This document shows positions 8,361 to 17,692 of a stretch of 64,000 bases of DNA, one piece after another. The notes under the pieces are model-generated. The model saw only the letters and a program-made list of their open reading frames with translations. It was not told the origin of the DNA and did not search any database. The DNA is taken from contig PNMZ01000001.1 in the NCBI GenBank assembly GCA_013823945.1, positions 248,001 to 312,000 of the forward strand, in the 5' to 3' direction. Made by a program: the position numbers and the translations under genes. How positions within the stretch are numbered: position 1 is the stretch's first letter; each line of letters begins with the position of its first letter. This stretch comes from a bacterium (GTDB lineage Bacteria > Armatimonadota > Fimbriimonadia > Fimbriimonadales > Fimbriimonadaceae).

Positions 8361-9221
8361 TTATTGCTCGGGCAACTTACAGTCGGTCGCCGAGATTCGG
8401 AACGGATCCGCATCAAGACAAACACCTTTCAAGGTCGTATCAACTGCCGAACCCGTATTTAAGCGCTGCTCATAGCCAGGGAAGATGTACCCCTTTGCAA
8501 AGCTCTTAACGTGAGTGTCAGCGAAGACATAGTTCGCCTTGTTCGCACGGGAGAAGTCAATCCCACTTGCATACTTGAACAGCCCTGTTGAGGAACCGAA
8601 AGCAACCGGATCATCATTCGACAAAGTGTTGGCCGATCGCGAATACCAAACTCCGCACTCGTAGAATGCCGCGCCAACCCACCAAGTGCAGTCAGCCGAA
8701 GCAGGATTTCGCTGTTCCGTTACCACAATGGTAGATGCCGGAGCCGGGAGAGCAGTTGAACTGATGGTTTGGAATCCGATATCTTGTCCATTCCAAGTAT
8801 TCGTACCGGCCCATCCTCGAATCACGTTGGCCGCAACTCGGAAACTACGCTTAGTATTTCCAAACGGACTCAATGTCTTCGGAGCCTGGTCAAAGTCGCT
8901 TTGGAACAACTCCCAGTTCTTCATATAAGGCATGAGCAAGGTATCCCAACTCGGGCAACCAACCGACGCTTGGCATGCACCAGTCGCCCACGAAACACCG
9001 TTGCCATTCATCGTCCCAGCTTGCTGGTACATATCGTCGTAGTCACCAAGATAGAGCTGTTGTGCAGTTCCAACTTGCTTAATGTTGCTGACAGTCTTGA
9101 TGTTCTTAGCGGCTGACTTTGCTTGAGCAAAAACCGGGAAGAGAATCGCTGCCAAGATGGCGATGATCGCAATAACGACCAGCAGTTCGATGAGCGTGAA
9201 TGCTCGATTTTTATGATTCAT
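8361..9221 (-). CDS. Prepilin-type cleavage/methylation protein (pseudopilin-like)
   Basis: This is the third paralogue, 286 residues from ATG 9221. The start is set by GGAG seven bases upstream, which lies inside the end of the LacI-family gene; the reading frame itself is open further. It has '[19 protein letters not shown]', the 'LFPVFAQAK' helix end, '[19 protein letters not shown]', Cys-containing loops, and late '[15 protein letters not shown]'. The start overlaps the 3' end of the regulator gene by 11 bases, so it should be co-transcribed with the regulator and share its sugar-responsive control. A hairpin terminator follows. Confidence 0.88.
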   Translation of the reverse strand: MNHKNRAFTLIELLVVIAIIAILAAILFPVFAQAKSAAKNIKTVSNIKQVGTAQQLYLGDYDDMYQQAGTMNGNGVSWATGACQASVGCPSWDTLLMPYMKNWELFQSDFDQAPKTLSPFGNTKRSFRVAANVIRGWAGTNTWNGQDIGFQTISSTALPAPASTIVVTEQRNPASADCTWWVGAAFYECGVWYSRSANTLSNDDPVAFGSSTGLFKYASGIDFSRANKANYVFADTHVKSFAKGYIFPGYEQRLNTGSAVDTTLKGVCLDADPFRISATDCKLPEQ

Positions 9222-10239
9222 TTTTGTTCTCCATTGGACAAGTGGAGCCGCGAACGATGAGCTCCGTTTCAAAAACTTTGTTTTCCCCTGCATCCCGCCC
9301 CTCGATCAAATCAAACAACGCCGACATGGCGGCCTGACCCATCTCCCCAATCGGCTGTCGTACCGTCGTCAGTGTCGGATAAACGTGAATCGCCGAAGGC
9401 GATCCATCAAATCCAACGACACTCAAATCGTCAGGCAATTTAAGGCCTGCTTCGTGACCAGCCCTCAATGCACCCACCGCCATTTCGTCATTTGCGCAGA
9501 GCAACGCAGTCGGACGATCGCCCATAGCCAAAATTCGTTTGGTGGCTTCATAGCCCCCTTCAATCACAAATTGCCCCATTCCCACCCAATCTTCGCGATA
9601 GGCCATTCCCTTGTCCTTCAAAAAGTCCTGATAAGCCTGCAAGCGAACAATCGCATCCTGCATATCAAGTCGACCCGCCAAGTGACCAATTTTACGGTGA
9701 CCCAATTCCCATAAATGATCCATCGCTTGCCGGATCCCCGCACTATTTGCCGAGCTGTAGCTCAATACCCCTTTAACTGGGACTCCCGAAACCGAAACGC
9801 ACGGCAAATGCAGACTCGTCGCCAGTTCAATCGTAGCCTGATCCATCTGTGGGGCAATAAACAAAATCCCATCAACCCGACCATCAACCAAAGCTGACAA
9901 GAAATCCTCATGGTCGGACAAATTGTAACGAGTGTAAAGAAGAATGTCCTGGTGCAACTCCGCCGCTTTATTGACGATCCCGTTCAAAGCAAGCTGCAAG
10001 TAAGGACTCAAAAATGCATTTTCTGAAACAACCGGCGGAACAATCCCGATCGTGTTGCTTCGACCCGTCACCATCGATTTCGCCAATCGGTTCGGGCGAT
10101 AATTCAACTCCTTTGCGGTTTCAAGAACTTGCTGTTTAACAAGCGCCGGCACCGGCCGCGGACCATCATTCAGCGCGTAGCTAACTGTACTGACCGATAT
10201 ATTGAGCTTTTTCGCTATATCTTTGATCGTTGCCGCCAT
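9211..10239 (-). CDS. LacI-family transcriptional regulator
   Basis: This is a 342-residue regulator. The start at 10239 gives the classic N-terminal helix-turn-helix '[20 protein letters not shown]' with the minor-groove hinge '[12 protein letters not shown]'. The rest is the periplasmic-binding-protein-like sensor ('[10 protein letters not shown]', 'DGILFIAP', '[16 protein letters not shown]', 'VVGFDGSP'). It is divergent from a glycoside hydrolase gene. Two identical palindromes, CGAAACGTTTCG, lie at 10252-10263 in its own promoter region and at 10400-10411 in the hydrolase promoter, so it very probably represses both. The effector is unknown but is likely a sugar released by the hydrolase. 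Confidence 0.93.
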   Translation of the reverse strand: MAATIKDIAKKLNISVSTVSYALNDGPRPVPALVKQQVLETAKELNYRPNRLAKSMVTGRSNTIGIVPPVVSENAFLSPYLQLALNGIVNKAAELHQDILLYTRYNLSDHEDFLSALVDGRVDGILFIAPQMDQATIELATSLHLPCVSVSGVPVKGVLSYSSANSAGIRQAMDHLWELGHRKIGHLAGRLDMQDAIVRLQAYQDFLKDKGMAYREDWVGMGQFVIEGGYEATKRILAMGDRPTALLCANDEMAVGALRAGHEAGLKLPDDLSVVGFDGSPSAIHVYPTLTTVRQPIGEMGQAAMSALFDLIEGRDAGENKVFETELIVRGSTCPMENKNES

Positions 10240-10250
10240 GAGAATTCGTT

Positions 10251-10266
10251 CGCGAAACGTTTCGCG
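10251..10266. promoter_or_regulatory. LacI-type operator at the regulator gene
   Basis: This is a perfect 16-bp palindrome, CGCGAAACGTTTCGCG, with the central CG typical of LacI/GalR operators. It sits between the regulator's -10 element and its start codon, 11 bases upstream of the ATG, as expected for autorepression. Confidence 0.85.
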
Positions 10267-10273
10267 TTCCCGT

Positions 10274-10302
10274 ACTATACGCAACTTTTTCTCCAAATGC
10301 AA
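10274..10302 (-). promoter_or_regulatory. Promoter of the LacI-family gene
   Basis: On the minus strand, TTGCAT (10302-10297) and TATAGT (10279-10274) are separated by exactly 17 bases. The operator begins 7 bases downstream, so bound repressor would cover the start site. Confidence 0.7.
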
Positions 10303-10366
10303 GTTTTTTCTAAAAAATTTTGAGTTCCCCAGCAAACTCACTCGTCCCCCCTCATTCAAAAACTTC

Positions 10367-10395
10367 TTGCAAATCAAGCAACTCTCTTGTATCAT
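10367..10395 (+). promoter_or_regulatory. Promoter of the glycoside hydrolase gene
   Basis: TTGCAA (10367-10372) and TATCAT (10390-10395) are 17 bases apart. The second operator begins 4 bases after the -10 element, overlapping the predicted start site. Confidence 0.7.
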
Positions 10396-10399
10396 ACTG

Positions 10400-10411
10400 C
10401 GAAACGTTTCG
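10400..10411. promoter_or_regulatory. LacI-type operator at the glycoside hydrolase gene
   Basis: The 12-bp palindrome CGAAACGTTTCG is identical to the core of the operator at the regulator gene. It lies 11 bases upstream of the hydrolase start codon and directly after its -10 element. Confidence 0.85.
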
Positions 10412-10421
10412 GAAACTTCCC

Positions 10422-11672
10422 ATGATCATCCCTCTCACTCTCATGACTGCCACTACCGCATTCCTCAAACCCGACGTCACCCGGCTTATTAAGTCCGATG
10501 CCCGATACTCCCTCACCGTCCAAGGAAAACCGTTTTTTGTCAAAGGAGCTGGAGGCAGTGCCGGTCTCGATCTCCTCGTCCAAGCTGGCGGCAACTCCAT
10601 CCGCACCTGGGGAGCCGAAAATCTCCAACGCGATCTCGATGAAGCCCACAAGCGAGGAATTAAAGTCACCGCTGGAATCTGGCTCCAACATGCTGATGTC
10701 TTCGACTATTCAGATAAAGCAAAAGTCCGAGAACAATTTGAAATGGCCCGCAAAGTCGTCGAACAATTCAAAGATCACCCCGCCCTCCTCATGTGGGCCT
10801 TCGGAAACGAGATGGAAGGCTACGCCGAAGCCAACGACCCGAACGTCTGGCGCGCCGTCAACGACATCGCCAAAATGGCAAAGACAATCGATCCAAACCA
10901 CCCGACAATGACCGTCATCGCCGAAATTGGTGCCGCTCGAATCCCAAGCATCAACAAATATTGCCCGGATATCGACATCATCGGAATCAACAGTTACGGC
11001 GGTGCCGCCTCCGTAGCCAAGCGATACGCCGAAATCGGCGGCACAAAACCATACATCCTCACCGAATTCGGCCCGCTCGGCCCCTGGGAAAGACCAAAAA
11101 CACCTTGGAACGCCCCAGTGGAACCAACCTCAACCGAGAAAGTCGACATGTATCGGACCGCATACCAAAACGCTGTCCTCGGCAATCCACAAAAGTGTCT
11201 CGGCGCCTACGTCTTCCTCTGGGGCAACAAACAAGAGGGCACATCAACGTGGTTCGGGATGTTCCTTAAAGATGGCAACAAAACTCCCGCCGTGGATGTC
11301 ATGACCGAGTTCTGGACAGGTAAAAAACCCGCAAACCTCAGCCCGACAATCACGCCTATTTCTCTAGCCCCCGCACCTGAAAACTACATCTATAAAACCG
11401 GGCAAACCATCACCGCTAACATCAAAACTACCGATCCCAACAACGACACTCTCAAAACAACTTGGGTTCTCACCAGCGAAACTGAGGTCTATCTCACCGC
11501 CGGGCGAGACGAGAAAGTTCCTTTGGATTACCCTGATGCACTCGTCTCATCCACAACAAATCAGGCGACCTTCAAACTCCCCGCAAAGCCCGGCAATTTT
11601 CGAGTATTTGCCTATGTTTACGATGGGAAAGGTGCCGCCGCGACCGCAAACATTCCTCTTCAAACCAAGTGA
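10422..11672 (+). CDS. Glycoside hydrolase with (beta/alpha)8 barrel (GH2-like) and C-terminal Ig-like domain
   Basis: The 416-residue product starts at 10422, just after the operator. Residues ~30-300 form a clan-A barrel: 'GGNSIRTWGAENLQRDLDEA', 'WAFGNEMEGYAE' with the likely acid/base Glu following Asn, 'IIGINSYGGA', and 'PYILTEFGPLG' with the likely nucleophile Glu. The sequence most resembles the GH2 TIM-barrel domain without the usual N-terminal sandwich domain. A proline-rich linker leads to a ~90-residue Ig-like domain ('VFAYVYDGKGAAATA'). Export is uncertain because the N-terminus is only weakly signal-like. It is under the control of the divergent LacI-family protein; the substrate is unknown. 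Confidence 0.8.
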   Translation: MIIPLTLMTATTAFLKPDVTRLIKSDARYSLTVQGKPFFVKGAGGSAGLDLLVQAGGNSIRTWGAENLQRDLDEAHKRGIKVTAGIWLQHADVFDYSDKAKVREQFEMARKVVEQFKDHPALLMWAFGNEMEGYAEANDPNVWRAVNDIAKMAKTIDPNHPTMTVIAEIGAARIPSINKYCPDIDIIGINSYGGAASVAKRYAEIGGTKPYILTEFGPLGPWERPKTPWNAPVEPTSTEKVDMYRTAYQNAVLGNPQKCLGAYVFLWGNKQEGTSTWFGMFLKDGNKTPAVDVMTEFWTGKKPANLSPTITPISLAPAPENYIYKTGQTITANIKTTDPNNDTLKTTWVLTSETEVYLTAGRDEKVPLDYPDALVSSTTNQATFKLPAKPGNFRVFAYVYDGKGAAATANIPLQTK

Positions 11673-11680
11673 GACTAAAA

Positions 11681-11705
11681 GGCCCGATCACAACATGATC
11701 GGGCC
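11681..11705. terminator. Bidirectional terminator between convergent genes
   Basis: A perfect 10-bp stem (GGCCCGATCA / TGATCGGGCC) with a 5-base loop lies between the hydrolase gene and the convergent PEP-CTERM protease gene. AAAA on its left gives a T-run for minus-strand transcripts. Confidence 0.75.
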
Positions 11706-11722
11706 AACCCTGCAATCGATAA

Positions 11723-12559
11723 TCAGCTTCGCTTCATACGTCGACGGGCTAAAGCCGCAACGCCAAACCCAACCAGTGCCATGGTTCCTGGCTCTGGTAC
11801 CGCCTCAATTCCCGTCAGTGAGTAAATCTGATTGGCAATATCCGGAGTGATCGCCGCGTACCAGTTCAAGTTCCCGTACTGTTCCAATTGTCCACCGGAC
11901 AGCACGCCCCAAATCTGACCGGAATTATCAAGCAACATCGAACCGCTATCGCCTGGAGCACCGAAACCCTCAACGGCTCGCGCTTGACCGCTCGCCGGAG
12001 AATCAAACCGGTCAATCAGCATCTTTTGCGCTTCACCCGCAAAAACAAAATTGTCTTGAACATTGTGAAGTCGAGTCTGCATTCCCCGCCGCTTGTTGTC
12101 AAAGCTCCAGTTAAACGAAGGATCTGAACCCTCGGCTCCATGCCCGCCATATCCCGCCGAATCAAATTCAGTCCCAAGTGTAAAAATTCCATCCATTTTC
12201 AAGGTCGGAGTGAATACGTTCCGGTTCCAACCCGCAATCTTGAAGATCGAAATATCCACTCCGGCAAAGCCAATGGTTTGGGTAATCGAGTAGCTTCCCC
12301 CGTCCTCAAAGTTGAATGTGCTGGTCTGACCCGAAGTGATCACATGCTTAGCGGAAATCCCCCAAGCTTGACCACCAGATCCAATGCCCAAAAACGTCCC
12401 CGTTCCTCCCGTTGCAATCCGACCAACCCCTTGCAATCGACTCGAATTTCCAAAACTCAGAACCGTACTTTCGGGAATGTCATTCCGCCAGACGATCCCC
12501 TGAGCCATCATCGGCACAACGATCAAGCACACCGAAGCCAGAACACCTGTTGTTTTCAT
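11723..12559 (-). CDS. Trypsin-like serine protease with PEP-CTERM anchor
   Basis: This 278-residue exported protein has a signal peptide (MKTTGVLASVCLIVVPMMAQ), preceded by AGGAGA. A chymotrypsin-like triad is visible: His in 'WGISAKHVITSG' (about 72), Asp in 'FAGVDISIFKI' (about 102) and Ser in 'GAPGDSGSMLLD' (about 205). The C-terminus is a complete PEP-CTERM signal: 'VPEPGTM', a hydrophobic helix and 'RRRMKRS'. It is therefore a cell-surface-sorted protease. It is convergent with the hydrolase gene and separated from it by a terminator. The substrate is unknown. Confidence 0.85.
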   Translation of the reverse strand: MKTTGVLASVCLIVVPMMAQGIVWRNDIPESTVLSFGNSSRLQGVGRIATGGTGTFLGIGSGGQAWGISAKHVITSGQTSTFNFEDGGSYSITQTIGFAGVDISIFKIAGWNRNVFTPTLKMDGIFTLGTEFDSAGYGGHGAEGSDPSFNWSFDNKRRGMQTRLHNVQDNFVFAGEAQKMLIDRFDSPASGQARAVEGFGAPGDSGSMLLDNSGQIWGVLSGGQLEQYGNLNWYAAITPDIANQIYSLTGIEAVPEPGTMALVGFGVAALARRRMKRS

Positions 12560-12619
12560 CAATCTCTCCTGGATAATGCAAAGCAGAACCCAAGGCTAGA
12601 TTATACAGCAGCTTTCTCT

Positions 12620-13606
12620 TTAATGCCGTCTTCGACGATCCCCAAATCCAGCCCCAATCCGATGCGAAGTCTCAATCCGCCGAATCGTGTAGTTCGAGCT
12701 ACGCATCACGATGGACTCCGTGTACGCCATCCCGTGCCGATACCTAACCCCCTTCAACAAATCACCCGGAGTAATCCCCGTCGCCGCAAATGTAACATTT
12801 CCGCTGGCCAAATCCTTCGTATGGAAAACCCGGTCTATATCCCCCTCGATCATTTTCTCAGCTCGCTCCCGTTGTCCATCAATCGTAAACTTCAACCGAG
12901 CTTGCATCTCCCCACCCGTGCAAAGAACCGCCGCCGCAGTGATTACTCCCTCCGGAGCACCACCCATTCCCATGAGGCCGTCAACGCCTGAATCTGGGTC
13001 AAGTGCCGCAATTGCAACCGAAAGATCACCATCTGGAACCAAGTGCACTCGGCAACCTGCATCTCGCAATTCGGCAATCAACTCCTCATGCCGCGGCCGA
13101 TCCAAAACCCCAATAATGCACTCATCAACATCCTTGCCCAGAGCTTTCGCCATCAAACGCACGTTGATGCGCGGCGGAACCGTGATATCCACAACTCCTG
13201 CGCACTCTGGCCCAACAACTAGCTTTTCCATATAACAGTCCGGAGCATGCATTAACCACCCTTCTCCTTCAACTGCCGCTGCCAAAACGGCGATCGCATT
13301 GGGTGTACCGTTCGCACAGAGATTGGTTCCTTCAAGCGGGTCAACCGCAATCTGAATCGCTGGCCCCCCCGGCTGACCCAACTTCTCACCGATATACAGC
13401 ATCGGTGCTTCATCACGCTCCCCTTCCCCAATGACGATGGTCGCGTCCATCTCCATCGCGTTGAGCTCACCGCGCATCGCTTCGCAAGCCGCGAGGTCCG
13501 CCTCATCGCGTTTCCCTTTCCCCACCCACTTCGAAGCCGACAAAGCCGCCGCTTCGGTTACTCTCAAAAAATCCAGGTGCTTGTACTGATCCACGTTGAT
13601 CTCCAC
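12620..13606 (-). CDS. glpX: Class II fructose-1,6-bisphosphatase (GlpX)
   Basis: This enzyme hydrolyses fructose 1,6-bisphosphate to fructose 6-phosphate in gluconeogenesis. Family marks are 'LRVTEAAALSASKWVGKG', 'EMDATIVIGEGERDEAPML' with metal-binding acids, 'IQIAVDPLEGTNLCANG' and 'GMGGAPEGVITAAAVLC'. The length of 328 is usual. The start shown is a GTG; a second GTG at 13594 has better ribosome-binding spacing (GGAG six bases upstream) and would trim four residues. No carbon-fixation genes are nearby. It stands alone after the terminator of the chemotaxis gene. Confidence 0.93.
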   Translation of the reverse strand: MEINVDQYKHLDFLRVTEAAALSASKWVGKGKRDEADLAACEAMRGELNAMEMDATIVIGEGERDEAPMLYIGEKLGQPGGPAIQIAVDPLEGTNLCANGTPNAIAVLAAAVEGEGWLMHAPDCYMEKLVVGPECAGVVDITVPPRINVRLMAKALGKDVDECIIGVLDRPRHEELIAELRDAGCRVHLVPDGDLSVAIAALDPDSGVDGLMGMGGAPEGVITAAAVLCTGGEMQARLKFTIDGQRERAEKMIEGDIDRVFHTKDLASGNVTFAATGITPGDLLKGVRYRHGMAYTESIVMRSSNYTIRRIETSHRIGAGFGDRRRRH

Positions 13607-13620
13607 TATCCAAGAGTTTA

Positions 13621-13653
13621 CAGGGTGGTCAGCTCAAATTGCTGACCACCCTG
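13621..13653 (-). terminator. Terminator after the chemotaxis receptor gene
   Basis: A perfect 13-bp stem (CAGGGTGGTCAGC / GCTGACCACCCTG) with a 7-base loop lies between the chemoreceptor stop codon and the glpX start. There is no long T-run. Confidence 0.75.
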
Positions 13654-13664
13654 CCAATCGGATA

Positions 13665-16055
13665 TCAAGCAGCTCGGCGCAAGTCTTGTGCCGCATTCGA
13701 CTTCTTCGATTTTTCCGTCTCAAACCGATCCGTCAGCAATGCTAACTCAGAAGAGAGATCCGCCAAGTCACTCGCATTTGCCGTCAACTCTTCCGTCGAA
13801 GCCATCTGCTCTTGCGAAGCAGCTGAAACATCGGCAATGTTGTCGGAGACTTCCATAACCGAATCAGCCATTGTTCGAGAAGCTTCCGTATTCGCCTCAG
13901 TCGTCTCCGCAACCGAAGTCACTGCGACCTGCATAGCTGATGCTAAGGACTGAACTTCCTTCGCACTCATGTCAACTTCATCAACCGGATTCCGGAGAGC
14001 TTCAACCTGCTCCACAATGTGCTCAAGCACTTCGCGAGTCTTGGTCGAAAGCTCTGCTCCCGAGTCAACCGCCGAATCTGCTTCCTTCATGGCTGATGTG
14101 GAATCACCGACTAACTTTCGGATTTCGCCGACTAGGCCAGCAATATCTTGCGTCGCCAGACTACAGCGCTCCGCCAATTTGCGAACTTCTTCCGCAACCA
14201 CCGCAAAGCCCTTGCCGTGCTCACCCGCTCTTGCTGCCTCAATCGCCGCGTTGAGCGCCAACAAATTGGTTTGCTCGGCAATCTCGCTGATCGTATCAAT
14301 GATTGAGTCAATTTGCTCTGACTTCGCGTTCAAATCTGTCAACTTTGTTCCAACCACCGAAGTCGTAGATCGAATCAGATCCATTCCTTCCAAGGTTTTC
14401 TGAACGGTCAAGCCACCTTCTCGCGCCGACTCATGAGTATGCAAGGTCGCTTCTGCAACTTCGGCAATCTTCTCGCTCACCTGCGCGACTGCTTCCGCAA
14501 CGGTCTGAACTTGGTCAACAATTTGCTGCAATGTCTGAGCTTGCTCATCGTTAGCATTAACAACATCCTGCAACCCACTCGTTGTGTTGTGAATTGTCGA
14601 AAGGATTTCCGTACTCCGCTCTGCAACACTTTGCGCCGCATCAGAAATACTCTGCGAAGCTCCGTTCAGGCCCGCTGACATCTCCTGAATCGTCGCGCTC
14701 ATCGACTGAATGTCGGAGATCGTCGAGCTAAAATTCTCCACAATCAGCTCAAGCGAAGAACCAATTTCATCATCTGTTTGCTCAGAAGCCGGGTCACGGG
14801 TCAAATCACCACTTGCAATCCGCTTTGTCCAAACAGAATGGCTCTGCAACTTACCAATCAGGAACCGGCAGTTCTCCGCAAGCACTCCCAGCTCATCCTC
14901 ACTCTTGTGAGCAATCTGAACATCCAAGCTTCCGGTCGAAACCGATTTGAGCCCCTGGGCCATTTCTGTAATCGGGCGAGCCAATGATCGAGCCAGGAAT
15001 GTCGCAAAAGCTGCAACCAAACCCGCAACGATCAACGAGAGAAGCAACATCTTCCCGCGAACACCAGCCGCCGTACTCATGAACTCCGATTCATCCACTC
15101 TGACAATAGCCGACCAACCAAGGCCCGCATAGCCTAAAGCTCCAATTGAAGTGAACGTTCCATTCACAACCTGCTTCCCTTCGTAAACCCCAAATCCATT
15201 TCCTGGTTTTGCGGCAAGCGCATTTTTCGCCGCCATATCTGTGGAACCGTTCAACTGTTTCGCCAGGATAACCGCCGAGTCATGCTTGAATTCAGCCCCA
15301 TCTTTCGAAGGATTGTAATAACTCAGAATCTTGCCTTCGTTGTTCACAAGTTCAATACGGGCCGAAGTATTGCCACCCTTCTTCAACTCGGCGTAAGCAT
15401 CACTCAAAATCGATTCAACGAGCGAAACTCGGGCGTAATTCCGCCAAATCCCAATCATCTCACCCGATGTGTTATAAACCGGAGCTGTATAACCAATATA
15501 AGCTCCCGTGCCACCAAAAATCCCCTTCAAATCCTCGTCGATGTAGGCATCATCAACCCAGGTACCGGTGAGCGCATCTGTAGACAAAAACTCTTTGTTC
15601 TTCGCCTTTTGGAACCACTTTGAATCGGCAAAATTCTGACCATAAAACGAAGAAGTATCAGCTGCATTTCCTTCAAAATCATTCGTACTCACCGCCGCAA
15701 CATTCCCCTTCAAGTCGACGAGCATCATCAACTCGTAGATGGGGGTGTATGTGGACATATACTGATTCATGATCTGGGAAACTTTATTCTTATCCCCCTT
15801 GACATACCACTGGTTCTGATCATAAATACCTTGGTTCAAACCAAACGCCTGAACATCACCATACCGTTCAAACAGGTTTCGTTCAATCCGACCAACAACC
15901 GTTTCTGCTGCGGATTCCAACGATCCTGCACGCTTGGTTGCCGCCGAATTGATTTCCGACATCGCAACAAAACTGGCAATCAAGAGCGGCACAATTCCAA
16001 CCGCCAAAAAAGCCGCCAAAAGGCGAACTCCAACTCGTTCCTTAAACACTCTCAT
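13665..16055 (-). CDS. Methyl-accepting chemotaxis protein with double-Cache sensor
   Basis: This is a transmembrane chemoreceptor of 796 residues, starting at ATG 16055 with AGGA six bases upstream. TM1 is at about residues 9-32 ([19 protein letters not shown]). The periplasmic region to about residue 325 looks like a double Cache ligand-binding domain ('[19 protein letters not shown]', '[20 protein letters not shown]'). TM2 is '[20 protein letters not shown]', followed by a HAMP domain and a long signalling coiled coil. Its hairpin tip is the conserved '[20 protein letters not shown]' and '[15 protein letters not shown]'. No che genes are in the window. It may signal to a flagellar or type IV pilus chemosensory system. 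Confidence 0.93.
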   Translation of the reverse strand: MRVFKERVGVRLLAAFLAVGIVPLLIASFVAMSEINSAATKRAGSLESAAETVVGRIERNLFERYGDVQAFGLNQGIYDQNQWYVKGDKNKVSQIMNQYMSTYTPIYELMMLVDLKGNVAAVSTNDFEGNAADTSSFYGQNFADSKWFQKAKNKEFLSTDALTGTWVDDAYIDEDLKGIFGGTGAYIGYTAPVYNTSGEMIGIWRNYARVSLVESILSDAYAELKKGGNTSARIELVNNEGKILSYYNPSKDGAEFKHDSAVILAKQLNGSTDMAAKNALAAKPGNGFGVYEGKQVVNGTFTSIGALGYAGLGWSAIVRVDESEFMSTAAGVRGKMLLLSLIVAGLVAAFATFLARSLARPITEMAQGLKSVSTGSLDVQIAHKSEDELGVLAENCRFLIGKLQSHSVWTKRIASGDLTRDPASEQTDDEIGSSLELIVENFSSTISDIQSMSATIQEMSAGLNGASQSISDAAQSVAERSTEILSTIHNTTSGLQDVVNANDEQAQTLQQIVDQVQTVAEAVAQVSEKIAEVAEATLHTHESAREGGLTVQKTLEGMDLIRSTTSVVGTKLTDLNAKSEQIDSIIDTISEIAEQTNLLALNAAIEAARAGEHGKGFAVVAEEVRKLAERCSLATQDIAGLVGEIRKLVGDSTSAMKEADSAVDSGAELSTKTREVLEHIVEQVEALRNPVDEVDMSAKEVQSLASAMQVAVTSVAETTEANTEASRTMADSVMEVSDNIADVSAASQEQMASTEELTANASDLADLSSELALLTDRFETEKSKKSNAAQDLRRAA

Positions 16056-16218
16056 CGTTGTTCCTGGTTCATTGGCCCGCAAAAATGCAGAGCCCCAAAT
16101 GCTTATCGGCAAATCCAACCTGATTTCTTCACCTTAGAAATTTGTCGTGAACACCACAATAAATAAATTGTGATTTTCCAAGTACGACTACCGATAATTC
16201 TCACAGGGAAACAAGGAA

Positions 16219-16827
16219 ATGGATTCGGGCATTCTGCAAACCGCAATCACGGGCCAAGTTCAAATAATCGGGCTATCCCTTGCCCTCACACTTCCATTTC
16301 TTTTCAAAAAGTCAAAATCTGACAAAAATTCAACGACCTCCCCTATCAAGCAAGTTGATCCAATCGCTGAACTCCGAGCAGAAGTCGCCGCACTCCAAGC
16401 CGAAAATGCCGCACTCCGGATCGACCTGCATCAAATCCAATCAATTCAAGGGGCTACCCTTGAGCGGTTTCGAACAACCTTTTACGAAATCCCTCTGCCA
16501 TGCTTCACCGTCAATGACCAGGGCCATGTGATCGAATGGAATCGAGCCTGCGAAGCATTTTTCAATCTTCCCGAGCACCAAGCCATTGACCGCCCAATGG
16601 CGGACATCCTTGGACAAGGCATCTTCCGCAATGACGCCGAAGGAATGATCTACATGGTCTTTCTGGGAATGAACCCCCAACCCATCGAGATAGAACTCCA
16701 ACAAGGGGAACAAACCAGAGTCGTCAAGTGGTTCGCCAGTCCAATCATGAACCGCTCCGGACAAGTCGTCGGTGCTCTCAACACCCTAGCGATCATTCCC
16801 AAAAACGAGATCAGCAACCAAAATTAA
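16219..16827 (+). CDS. Membrane-anchored PAS-domain protein
   Basis: This 202-residue protein has an N-terminal membrane segment (IIGLSLALTLPFLF), a heptad-like coiled coil at about 50-85 ('ELRAEVAALQAENAALRI'), and a PAS domain at about 90-195 ('TFYEIPLPCFTVNDQGHVIE', 'WNRACEAFFNLP', 'ASPIMNRSGQVVGALNT'). No kinase, GGDEF or other output domain follows, so it could be a sensor subunit. AAGGAA precedes the ATG closely. It is divergent from the chemoreceptor gene and convergent with the MinD-like ATPase gene, suggesting but not proving a shared signalling role. Confidence 0.8.
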   Translation: MDSGILQTAITGQVQIIGLSLALTLPFLFKKSKSDKNSTTSPIKQVDPIAELRAEVAALQAENAALRIDLHQIQSIQGATLERFRTTFYEIPLPCFTVNDQGHVIEWNRACEAFFNLPEHQAIDRPMADILGQGIFRNDAEGMIYMVFLGMNPQPIEIELQQGEQTRVVKWFASPIMNRSGQVVGALNTLAIIPKNEISNQN

Positions 16828-16845
16828 TTCTCAGAAGATTCAAGC

Positions 16846-17676
16846 CTAAGCCGCTTTGTCTTCTGAATCTTCCGTCTTCTTTCCAAAAACGCTCTTTATC
16901 CGTCCCAACATCGATATCTCTTCTGTTGCCTCAGCCTCAACCCCAAGTCCCATAATCGCATTCGCCGCATCGACTAAATCCTGACTCGGGCCCGCCGTCG
17001 GAAAAGCACTTGCAAAGATACGTCGTTCCGCACATGCCCGCGCAACCAGGGAATCATGTCGAATCGACCCCCAATATTCCAACTCCTGGCTCAAAAATTG
17101 GCCCACAATTCCTTGAACTTCGCTGGCGACTCCACGACCCTGGGCCGGAGAACCGACATGGTTCACAACCAATCCTGCCGTCAAGCTCGGATTCACATCC
17201 CAAGCATTTTTGAGCAAAGCATAACCGTCCATCAAACTTGCCGCCTCACTCGTTGTCACCACCATCAAACCCTGGCTGGCCCGTAAAAATGGGAATACGC
17301 GGTTCCCAACCCCCGGAGCACAGTCGATCAAAACATGATCGTATGTATCCGCCAACACCATCAAATCCCCAACCAAAGCATCAATCTCCGCTCCCTCAAG
17401 CTGAGCCAACTCCTTCCAACCACTTCCCCCAGAAATTAGGTCAAATCCGGCTTTCGTCGGCACAACTGCATCGCGCAATTCGCGACCATCCCTCACAATG
17501 TGCCCAAGCGTACATCCCACCTCAATCCCGCAATAAACATCACAATTCGGCAAGCCTAAGTTGCCATCAAACAGAAGAACTCGCTTTTGATCTCCCGCAA
17601 TGATTGCCGCGATACTGCAAGCAAGTGCCGTCTTACCGACTCCGCCCTTACCACTACAAATTGCGACCGTTTTCAT
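16846..17676 (-). CDS. MinD/FlhG-like deviant-Walker ATPase
   Basis: This 276-residue P-loop ATPase is of the MinD/ParA class. The start is ATG 17676 with GGAGA seven bases upstream. The deviant Walker A 'CSGKGGVGKTAL' is at 8-18, with the extra Lys of dimerising ATPases; 'LLFDGNLGLPNCDV' is the A' motif and 'HVLIDCAPGVGN' is Walker B. The C-terminal 'SMLGRIKSVFGKK' looks like the amphipathic membrane-targeting helix of MinD/FlhG. It lacks the DQAxxLR N-terminal motif used by FlhG to activate FlhF. It follows, by 16 bases, the gene for a protein with repeated FliM-like motifs, which may be its partner. It is not MinD proper: no minC or minE is present. Confidence 0.9.
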   Translation of the reverse strand: MKTVAICSGKGGVGKTALACSIAAIIAGDQKRVLLFDGNLGLPNCDVYCGIEVGCTLGHIVRDGRELRDAVVPTKAGFDLISGGSGWKELAQLEGAEIDALVGDLMVLADTYDHVLIDCAPGVGNRVFPFLRASQGLMVVTTSEAASLMDGYALLKNAWDVNPSLTAGLVVNHVGSPAQGRGVASEVQGIVGQFLSQELEYWGSIRHDSLVARACAERRIFASAFPTAGPSQDLVDAANAIMGLGVEAEATEEISMLGRIKSVFGKKTEDSEDKAA

Positions 17677-17692
17677 CAAATCTCTCCAGCAC

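Noticed and set aside
10240-10395. Upstream extension of the LacI-family gene
   Set aside because: It would place 52 residues before the N-terminal helix-turn-helix and would cover the operator and promoter.
16834-16872. Possible bidirectional terminator (GAAGATTCA / TGAATCTTC) between the PAS and ATPase genes
   Set aside because: The loop is 21 bases and the stem lies mostly inside the ATPase coding end; too weak to call.
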